A stretch of 64,000 nt of DNA from Agrypnia vestita (taxonomy: Eukaryota; Arthropoda; Insecta; Trichoptera; Phryganeidae), in assembly GCA_016648135.1 (NCBI GenBank), contig JADDOH010010228.1, positions 1 through 64,000 of the forward strand, read 5' to 3'. The notes below the pieces were generated by a model. That model was not told the DNA's origin. It searched no databases and was given only the letters and a program-made list of their open reading frames with translations. The position numbers and the translations under genes were made by a program. Numbering within the stretch: the first letter of the stretch is position 1; each line of letters starts with the position of its first letter. Below are positions 56,640 through 64,000 of the stretch, in pieces.

Positions 56640-56940
56640 TACAATTGTTTACATCCCAATGAAATGGAAATGGACAATAAATCTTTCTATTTTACCTTTA
56701 ACTATTATTATTTGTACCTTTAACTTTATTATTATTTTATCTTATGTTTTTCTGTATTATTATTATTATTAGTATTATTATTAGTATTATTATTATTATT
56801 AGTATTACCTTTTAACTATTATTATTGTAACTTTTAACTGTACTTTTATTTTAACTGTCTTATGTTATTTTTTAAAAAAAAATCTGTATATTGTAAAAGC
56901 CCATAAGGGCGTTAAATAAATAAATAAATAAATAAATAAT
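56640..56940 (+). mobile_element. LINE-like 3' end with (TAAA)n tail
   Basis: ATTATT-rich 3' UTR including a (TTA)n microsatellite (56755-56800), then GCCCATAAGGGCGTTAAATA and (AATA)n. The GCCC-ATAA-GGGC hairpin directly before a TAAATA tail is a common 3' end of Jockey/CR1-group LINEs. Confidence 0.6.
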
Positions 56941-58874
56941 ACTTTTAGTATATTTCTAAGGTAACGTGCGTACACTCATCTCGGCTCGTTTTCGGAACTA
57001 AATCTGTCTTAATTTTTTTTTACAACAGGCCAAGAGGCCCAATTACAGAAGCGAAACACATCACAAAACACACAAACATATCTAATCGTATCTAATTCAT
57101 GGACATATGAACCGCCATACCAAAAATACTAATTTAAAAAAATTGGCATAAATAATTGGCGCTGTACATAATTTGGAAAAATAAATACGCTTATGTCTTT
57201 ATAAAATTTGAACTTGTTGGGGTTTATTTTTCAGTCCCACAACAGAGTTCTGGAGATATCCTCCATTGAACCAAGTCAACTGATCTTCCAGATTTCAAGA
57301 CCCCACCCCATATAGTTTTGATCCAATTAATGTTAAAAAAGTGTACTCCAATGTTATTCTTGTTTGTCATTGTTGATTTCCTATTATATGAAAGGAGAGA
57401 TGTGTTCATGTACATATGTGAATCCTTGTCATCATTTTGTATTTGATACTCTCGACATTTATTATGGACTTATTTCTCTTTTATATTAAAAATGTTCTCC
57501 GCACCATTTCATATACAACAACAAACAAACTTTTGCCATATTTTATAGAATATGTAGGTACATCTCGCTATCTTCAATTCATTTTTGTATAAATAAGGTC
57601 AATTGTATAATATAATCGTAAACAATACCGATTATATACAAATAATGCCTTAATGTTTCTTCTGATTCTAATGATAACTTAGTCGTATGTTACAGGATAT
57701 ATTCATCAACCGAGTCATTAAAATGTCTCATAGTAATTTAACATCACGAGGTTTCAATGCTTACAAGTTAATAAATATTTATTTTTTAATATTATAATAA
57801 TAAATAAATAGATTTAAATAATACGTGCACTTTACAACTAAATAATAAATCTAGTATACTCATTTGTCTAGTATCGGATGTGAAGACATGATGATTTACA
57901 TTAATCTGACGAATAGTGATGCAATGTATTGAATTTCTGCTCACGGAATCAGAATTTATTTACATTGTACAGTAGCTCAAAAATAGCTATCTTCTTGAAA
58001 TGAATACACTAATAATATAGGGACACAAACACTTGTGTCGGTAATTTTTTTTAAATAAAACTATTATGAATTACAAAAAATACAAAAAATAATAAACAAT
58101 GTTCACGTGAAATCCATCAATAATATAAAAAACTTAAACCTGAATGATTTCTTCAATGGTTTGATAAAAAAAATTACGATAAATTATTTTTTATTCCGTT
58201 GGCGTAAGTAGCGATAACATCACACTTGGTCTTTGGGTTAAATGCATTCAAATATTTGGGTTTCTATAAATGAATACTTATTTTATACTTCGCAGACCAG
58301 ACTGTGTTTATAAGATGTGCATCTTTTTTTCCGAAACAACGTCATCATCATCACCGTTCGCCACTGTGGGTCATCCAGTTTGAGGATTGGACAAGTGCTT
58401 TCTCAATCCCAATCTCTCCAATACTTGTTTCATCATCACCACCCAGCTTATTAATTTATGGTCGAGTATCAGCCGAAATTCCCCCGCAAACTTTTCGTAT
58501 AGTCCACACATCCAGAGTCCACCCAGCTCATTCGGATCTTCATAGTCCGATCTCAAGACTGTCACTATTTTAGACTGTTTTGATCTTGATCTTAAAACTT
58601 CTAATTCTTTGTGAATACGATTAATTACCGCTTCTGGACCAATTACTCGGCGGAAATATTTTTATTTATATTTTTTCATACTCATTTCGCAACTCGGATG
58701 TCCCTTTCTCATTTCTTGCTATATTATTTTTACAAAGCGGTGACCGAGTATTCCACTGACATTTGTGATTACTATAATAAGTCACAAAAAGTAATGTTTT
58801 ATCATCTCCCCAACGCGAAATATTTGTTTCATCTATCGCGGACTGAGAAGATCGCATTTATAATCGATACTAGC
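56941..58874. other. Intergenic, no gene confirmed
   Basis: AT-rich. Open frames around 58304-58573 (Pro/Ser-rich) and 58611-58883 have no family features. Confidence 0.4.
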
Positions 58875-59160
58875 CGCGAATGACATAAGCATGCTCATAA
58901 TAAGCAAGCCTGTACACACATGCTCAAAAGATACCCCTTCTCTTGGTGAATGATATTAGCATGCTCATAAATCAACCGACGGTTGATTTTTGAGCGTGCC
59001 ACTAATGAGCATGCTCATTACTAGCAATGTGCGTACACACATGCCACTAATAAGCAAGGGCTAAAAAAGGTCAATACTGGGCATGCTCACGTGTCATTAA
59101 TAAGCATGTGTATCAGTACCTTAAGGCCTCAAGTACATCCAGCGACATTAATGTCGCGAT
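58875..59160. repeat. Palindrome-rich AGCATGCTCA cluster
   Basis: The motif AGCATGCTCA (or a one-base variant) recurs in both orientations five or six times. AGCATGCTCATAAATCAACC at 58959 is inverted-similar to the sequence ending at about 58999, around the palindrome AAATCAACCGACGGTTGATT. Direct repeats of TGT(G/A)C(G/A)TACACACATG and CACTAATAAGCAAG are interleaved. A separate perfect 16-bp palindrome GCGACATTAATGTCGC lies at 59142-59157. It looks like a fold-back MITE with internal duplication. Confidence 0.6.
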
Positions 59161-59819
59161 AACCGTGTTTACCTAAAATTCGATCGGCTTGGATGGCTGT
59201 TTGAACCTGAAAAGATTTCGTAGCCCGAAGAGGCGGCATTTTTCGTCTTAATTCTCTCGGCGAGAATCGCGTTCACAGAAAGGTCACTTTTTCGGATTGT
59301 TTTGTTTCCAATATCTTATTGATTGCCTTTTATGAAATAAAGATCAATTTATTTAAATATTTCTCGACGATCCTGGCACCTATTCTTTATGGTTTTCTCA
59401 ACAAGCCTGATATTGATTTTCGAGGTTTGGTAGTCTGTTTTCTGAGTAGTCGCATAACTTGTTGGCTCCATTGAGGACGATTTTCTTCTGCCTTACGAGC
59501 CTCTCTGCGCCTACATTTCTTGTCAAAATATCGAATGAATTCTTTCCGTCTTACAAATATATGTTATTAAATTACGTCTTATATTATGTTAAATGTTAAA
59601 TTCTTCTGAAATAAAGAATAGAACAGTGTAATATTGTTTTAATAAGGAAGAAGATAAACAAAAATTTAAATGCCATATTTACATATCGATTAAATGTTTA
59701 TTAAATAAAAAAAACATCAGAAAATTTAACATAAATAATAAATTTATTGGTGATACTTCGCGACCGTGAGAATGTACATAAATAACATAATAATGGATTA
59801 AGTTTCGCTTAAAATATTG
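59161..59819. other. Intergenic; candidate poly(A) signal on the minus strand
   Basis: AT-rich after about 59320. On the minus strand AATAAA lies at 59743-59748, ~75 bases downstream of the open block at 59820-60002. The patch at 59150-59300 is GC-richer with no ORF. Confidence 0.4.
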
Positions 59820-60002
59820 TTAGTGTGTTTGGTCCTGTCTGTGTTGAAGCTGTACATAATATAATAATAGGCAGGATCGTGTCAACCCGGCCGCAGAGCA
59901 TCGGTAATGATGTTCCCATGAGAAGTCGTGTGGCGCTGCAGAGGAGGTCGTGCTCCTCGGATGTGTTATCCAGCGAAGATATTTATTGAATAATTCAATC
60001 AT
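59820..60002 (-). other. Coding-like GC-rich block, possible terminal exon
   Basis: GC-rich insert in AT-rich DNA, open on the minus strand in more than one frame: ITHPRSTTSSAAPHDFSWEH in one, SEEHDLLCSATRLLMGTSLP in another. TTTTTTTTAATTAG directly upstream on the minus strand could serve as a splice acceptor, and an AATAAA lies downstream. No family is recognised; a retroposon-derived block is equally possible. Confidence 0.3.
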
Positions 60003-60244
60003 CTAATTAAAAAAACCATCTAAGGAAGTATCAGGGACAGACCATTAATTATTACTCAATCATGTCATTAGCAACAATTATTACGATATAAATCTATAAT
60101 TAGTATTATTCGTTTTTCATGTGAAGTTATTTCCTCGTAAGCATGTTTCGATAGTATTACCAGAGGGGGCCAAGTGCGGCATTTGCCTGAAGCGCCACTA
60201 CAAAGAGGATCGTAAGAGTGTAATTAGATTTAATCGAGATGAAT

Positions 60245-60440
60245 ATTATATATGTCTCATAGACATGCAGCTGTTTTTATATGGGAAGTAGGTAAGGAAG
60301 ACTTTTTTTTGCGTTAAATAAATGTACAAAAACAGATTCGTCTCTATGAGACATCTACAATATACACCTCGATTAATGACGTCCCCCTGAGATAAAATCC
60401 AGTATTGTGTTCTTGAAAAATTTTGACATATATATATTAG
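60245..60440. repeat. GTCTC-box repeat, copy 3
   Basis: ATATGTCTCATAGACATG at one end and CAGATTCGTCTCTATGAGAC ATC nearer the middle, followed by GATAAAATCCAGTATTGTG as in the copy at 40088. It also contains GGGAAGTAGGTAAG, similar to the loop of the hairpin at 13398. Confidence 0.55.
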
Positions 60441-60644
60441 TAGGAGAGACCTGGATTGGTTGTCACAAGTGCTATGACAGAAAAAATTTACCACAAAACA
60501 GATGAAATAATCTTTTGCATTTTATTAAAAAATGAAATCACCGTTTACTTTCACTATTTGTTATTTATAGTAATTATAACGTTTTCAATGCTGACACACT
60601 AGTAATATCACTAATACTAAACTTAAAACTAAAGGATGACGTAA

Positions 60645-60718
60645 GGAGGGGGGGATGTTAGAGTCGGGTGGGTGTAGGGGCGTAGTCACTAAGGGCAGAA
60701 GAGGGGGCGTAGTAGAAG
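60645..60718 (+). other. G-rich, quadruplex-prone tract
   Basis: GGAGGGGGGGATG, then GGGTGGGTGTAGGGG, then AAGGGCAGAAGAGGGGGCG. The four G-runs from the first to GTAGGGG allow a quadruplex with one longer loop. No ORF. Confidence 0.55.
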
Positions 60719-61124
60719 GTGTTTGAATATTAATTACATTGTTACATTTAATAGCTTAGTATCAATTTTAACAAAACTTAGCTATTAATTATAATCTTTA
60801 AAAAACTTATTTTTGACCAAACGACAGATATTCCACACGAGTACCTACCGACGAATGAGAGGTTTTCTAGTGCGTACCAGAGCGATTTAAAGCTACGTGC
60901 ATCAGTATACGAGACCAGTTATTCAGGAATATCATTAGTGCGAATTACGGAATGTTGTGTGAAATATTCTAAAACTTTTAGGATTTATTAAGGAACAGTG
61001 CTGCAATTAAATTTGTATCCAGTGACTTTGCGCATTAAATATTTTTTAGTGTTTCATTTGACGAACTCACAGCCAAGATCCCGTAACAATATTTTTGTTT
61101 GAAGTTTCCAATTCGTACACACAT
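60719..61124. other. Intergenic; possible promoter-like stretch
   Basis: Around 60835-60990 composition is more balanced, and GTGCATCAGTATACGAG contains an arthropod TCAGT initiator. There is no TATA box at the right distance and no ORF, so a transcription start is only a possibility. Confidence 0.3.
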
Positions 61125-61138
61125 TATAAGTAGGTATT
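61125..61138. repeat. Target-site duplication of the RTE-like LINE (left)
   Basis: TATAAGTAGGTATT; 13 of 14 bases match 61775-61788. Confidence 0.65.
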
Positions 61139-61774
61139 CATCATCATCATCACTCTTGACACTACAACCCTTGGTGAGTCTTAGCCTCCTCAATAATCTT
61201 CCTCCACTCATCTCGGTCTATGCCAGCTCTCTCCAGCTCCGAAGCTCTAAGGCAGAGATGTCTCAGGACGTTGTCACTCCATCTTAATTTTGGCCTTCCT
61301 AAGCTCCTTTGTCCTATTGGCCTTGAGTTCAGCAGGGACTTTGGTGCTTGATGCTCGGACATTCTCTCCACAAGACCCAGCCACCGGAGTTTTCCCAGTT
61401 TTATAAATTTTTTGACGTTTGGCCCCTTAAACAGAGTATAGAGCTCATTGTTGTAACGTCTGCGCCAAAGTCCATTTTCTAGAACCGGCCCGAAGATACG
61501 CCTCAAAATTTTCCTTTCAAAAACGTCCAGTGCTCGCTCATTCCTCTTAATTAGTACCCACGTCTCAGCTGCGTACGTGAGCACTGGCCTAATAAGCACT
61601 TTGTACACTAATATCTTGGTGTTTCTGGACAGCAGTCTGGATTTTATCTGCTTTTGTTGGCGGAAAAAGCAGCGATTTGCGTTCACTATGTGCCTCTGGA
61701 TCTCCTCTGTAGTGTTATTGTTGCTTATTATCAGGGATCCTAGGTATGTAAATCTTGGTACCGTTAAATAAGTA
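61139..61774 (-). mobile_element. RTE-like LINE, 5'-truncated, intact C-terminal frame
   Basis: The minus strand has an unbroken frame to about 61162: FTYLGSLIISNNNTTEEIQR, KSRLLSRNTKILVYKVLIRP, VLTYAAETWVL, ERKILRRIFGPV, LRWLGLVERMSE and GRPKLRWSDNVLRHL. This is the post-catalytic region of an RTE-type endonuclease-reverse transcriptase. On the plus strand the element begins CATCATCATCATCACTC, i.e. a short trinucleotide 3' tail typical of RTE. Near-perfect 14-bp duplications flank it. It is a different family from the copies at 20697 and 37610. The intact frame suggests a relatively young insertion. Confidence 0.85.
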
Positions 61775-61788
61775 TATAAGTAAGTATT
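61775..61788. repeat. Target-site duplication of the RTE-like LINE (right)
   Basis: TATAAGTAAGTATT; one mismatch to 61125-61138. Confidence 0.65.
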
Positions 61789-62429
61789 ACAAAACATTTA
61801 ATTTTTACATGCAACAAAAAGATTTCATATTGCAGTCATACATCTGTACCTACTATAAATATTCATACTCAAATCAATTTACGATAATATTGTAAATGTC
61901 CAGAATCTTATTTAACTCGTCCAAATCTAAGATGTCAAAAATATTCAAACTGTGAAATAACCATTACAATTATAATAATAAAAAAACATTAACCGATACA
62001 ATCCTATCCTGACCTCCATCAGTGAAATAAAAACCTGTATTTAAGTAAATTGTCAAAGAGGCAGATCGGTAATAAAAACTGTAAATTTCAATTTCGAATG
62101 TAACACAAGCCGGATTCTTCTTATCAGTATAGGGCATCAAGGAACTGTGTTTCTCATTGATAATTACTGGACTGGTTTATAAAATTAGGTCGGAAAATGC
62201 TTCTCGGCGTAGTTTTTTTTATATAAACCTTATCGAGAACTTACATTTTTCATGGAGTTTGTTTTATTAAGGCTTTCTTGGTGAGCTTTCTACTGCAATA
62301 CAGTAAACTCGGGTTTTTATCATTTTTACCGGTATAATTGAGTGAACTGATTTCAAATAATATGAATTCAATTCGATTAGGTCGTAAGTCTGTCAGACAA
62401 CAATCTTTCTATAAGGAACTTTTCCTATT
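61789..62429. other. Intergenic, no gene seen
   Basis: AT-rich spacer up to the start of recognisable LINE sequence. Confidence 0.45.
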
Positions 62430-64000
62430 TGCCTTAAGAATGCTACAGTCTTGCCAGTTTATAAAAATGGAATCAAAATTAACATAAATAACTATCGCCC
62501 TATAAGTATCTTTAGCACCTCTCAAAAATCCTAGAAAAAATTCTGAAAAAACAAATCGTAAATTTTCTGGAATACAATAAAATATTATCCCCAACTCAAT
62601 ACGGATTTCGGGAAAACTTTGGTACCTACTATTGACGCCATAGAAAACTTCACAAGAATAGCCATAAAAAATATTGATGACGGAAAAAAATGCTTGGCCA
62701 TATTTATAGACCTACAAAAAGCATTTGATACAATAGACCATAAAATTCTATTCACAAAACTTAAAAAAATTTGGATGTCTCAGGCAACACTAAACTTACT
62801 GACGTCCTATTTATCAGGACGAACACAACAAGTACAAATTGGCCGAAGAAAATGTAAACCTCTTTCAATAAACTACGGAGTCCCTCAAGGTAGTGTTTTG
62901 GGACCAATCTTATTTCTTATTTATATAAATGAAATTACCAAACTTCCCATCAAAGGAAACATAATTAGTTTTGCTGACGATACCGTCTTATTATCCCATG
63001 AAAAAGACTGGATGGACACACACAAAGAGGCTGAACATGGACTCACGATACTTCAAAACTGGCTAAGGATGAACTCGCTTACACTTAACATAAGTAAAAC
63101 AAAATAACTAGCTTTCTCGATAAACGCAAGAGGACAACCTGGTAAAGAATACTCTCTTAAATTAAATGAATGCAAAAACCAACAATTTCAGTGCACTTGC
63201 CCCACCTTGACGAAGGCAAAAACATCAAATATCTTGGAGTAGAAATAGATGGAAATCTTCGATGGAACTCTCACATAAATGGAATCATTAAAGAGCTCAC
63301 AAAACTTATATATTTCTTTAAAAACATTAGAAATATACTATCTAGGAAGACATTAAAAAAGTTTACTTTGCCATATGTCATTCTCGGATTGAGTATGGAA
63401 TCTTAGCATGGGGATCTGCCACAACAAACAATATCAACCATTTAAATATATCGCAAAAGAGCATTATAAAAACCATTTTAAAACTTCCAATCAGAACGCC
63501 CTCTTTTGACGTTTTGACGTACCGAACATAAAACAAATATATGCCAAGAGCATTCTCTTACACCAATTTAAAGACACAAAACAAATCAATAGAACACCGG
63601 CATATAATACGAGAGGCAGTAAAATGGTAAACAGAAATATACCAACTTACAACACAACTTTTGGCCAAAGAAGCTATATCTATTTTGCAACAAAACTCTA
63701 CAACATCCTTCCTCCAACCTTCAAAAATATTGAAAAGATTAAAGAGTTCAAAAAAAAGATAAAAGCATGGCTAAAACAAGTCGATGCAGATAAATTAGAA
63801 GGAGTATTAAAAACTAGGTAGTAATTTAAAAATAGAAAATAAATAAGTATAAACTAGTCCGCCTCAGCACAGGAACCCCTAGTGAGGAGGACTAAGAATA
63901 CAAATATCAACAATATCATTATACATACATACTATTATATTAAACGTGTACAAATTATATCTAAATAGAATCTAATAAAAAAAAAATTAAAAAGTATAGA
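62430..64000 (+). mobile_element. CR1/Jockey-group LINE, 5'-truncated, reverse transcriptase with frameshifts
   Basis: Plus-strand pieces in order: ATVLPVYKNG and NNYRPISIFS (62440-62520, fingers); ILSPTQYGFRENF; frameshift; FIDLQKAFDTIDHKIL (62703-62750, first catalytic Asp); YGVPQGSVLGPILFLIY (about 62875-62925); SFADDTVLLS (62969-62998, catalytic FADD box); stop at 63105; frameshift; GKNIKYLGVEIDGNLRWNSH (about 63215); further shifts; FGQRSYIYFATKLYNILPP and a stop at about 63819-63821. A 3' UTR with a hairpin (63855-63894) follows and continues toward the window edge. The catalytic residues are present, but at least three frame disruptions make it non-functional. The endonuclease half is missing. 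Assignment to the CR1/Jockey group rests on these motifs. Confidence 0.9.
63855..63894 (+). other. LINE 3'-end hairpin with conserved loop, copy 3
   Basis: TAGTCCGCCTCA (63855-63866) pairs with TGAGGAGGACTA (63883-63894), 11 of 12 positions. The 16-nt loop contains ACAGG, four bases, CCTAG. It lies 33 bases after the ORF stop of the LINE, which ties the hairpin to this family. Confidence 0.8.

Noticed and set aside
62619..63107. Functional reverse transcriptase gene
   Set aside because: The catalytic motifs are present, but frameshifts and a stop on both sides and the missing endonuclease show a dead 5'-truncated LINE.

Overview
This window looks like AT-rich nuclear DNA from an insect, most likely a moth or butterfly (Lepidoptera). 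The insect call rests on a Rebers-Riddiford (RR-1) cuticular protein gene with the usual tiny 'MKx' first coding exon, and on transposons typical of insects. The order-level call is an inference. Gene density is very low: one convincing protein-coding host gene in 64 kb. Most of the remaining recognisable content is transposon debris.

Layout. 1-12 kb: SINE and LINE scraps, a fold-back repeat family, a 146-bp satellite array (5954-7534), nested LINE 3' ends and an antisense LINE reverse-transcriptase C-terminus (9541-10090). 13-21.5 kb: a 0.77-kb fold-back element with a nested hairpin, an ACTAGC-type repeat with ~130-bp internal units, SINEs, and a 5'-inverted (twin-primed) RTE-like LINE with perfect 11-bp target-site duplications (20686-21467). 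21.9-27.9 kb: the cuticular protein gene (TATA box, three coding exons, two introns of ~2.7-2.8 kb, poly(A) signal). Its intron 1 carries repeats, one of which holds a dense heat-shock-element-like array. 29-40 kb: a fold-back element interrupted by a SINE, a decayed repeat ORF, an 885-bp hAT-like non-autonomous element, a GC-rich spot with conflicting splice signals on both strands, and a second RTE copy with perfect 11-bp duplications. 41-49 kb: a G-quadruplex-prone tract, two mariner transposase remnants, and an orphan promoter-like region (45.2-45.9 kb) with phased heat-shock elements, a TATA box and an ATG-poor leader. 49-64 kb: more MITEs and LINE ends, and finally a 5'-truncated CR1/Jockey-group LINE (62.4 kb to the window end).

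The cuticular protein gene works alone here; no neighbouring cuticle genes are visible. The most interesting non-gene signals are: a 3'-terminal hairpin shared by three LINE copies, with a conserved loop and stems that differ in sequence but still pair; two unrelated loci with 5-bp-phased heat-shock-element arrays, one inside a repeat in an intron; the textbook twin-priming footprint; and the satellite array with a C/G marker pattern and one damaged unit. I see no CRISPR array, operon, functional tRNA or rRNA.
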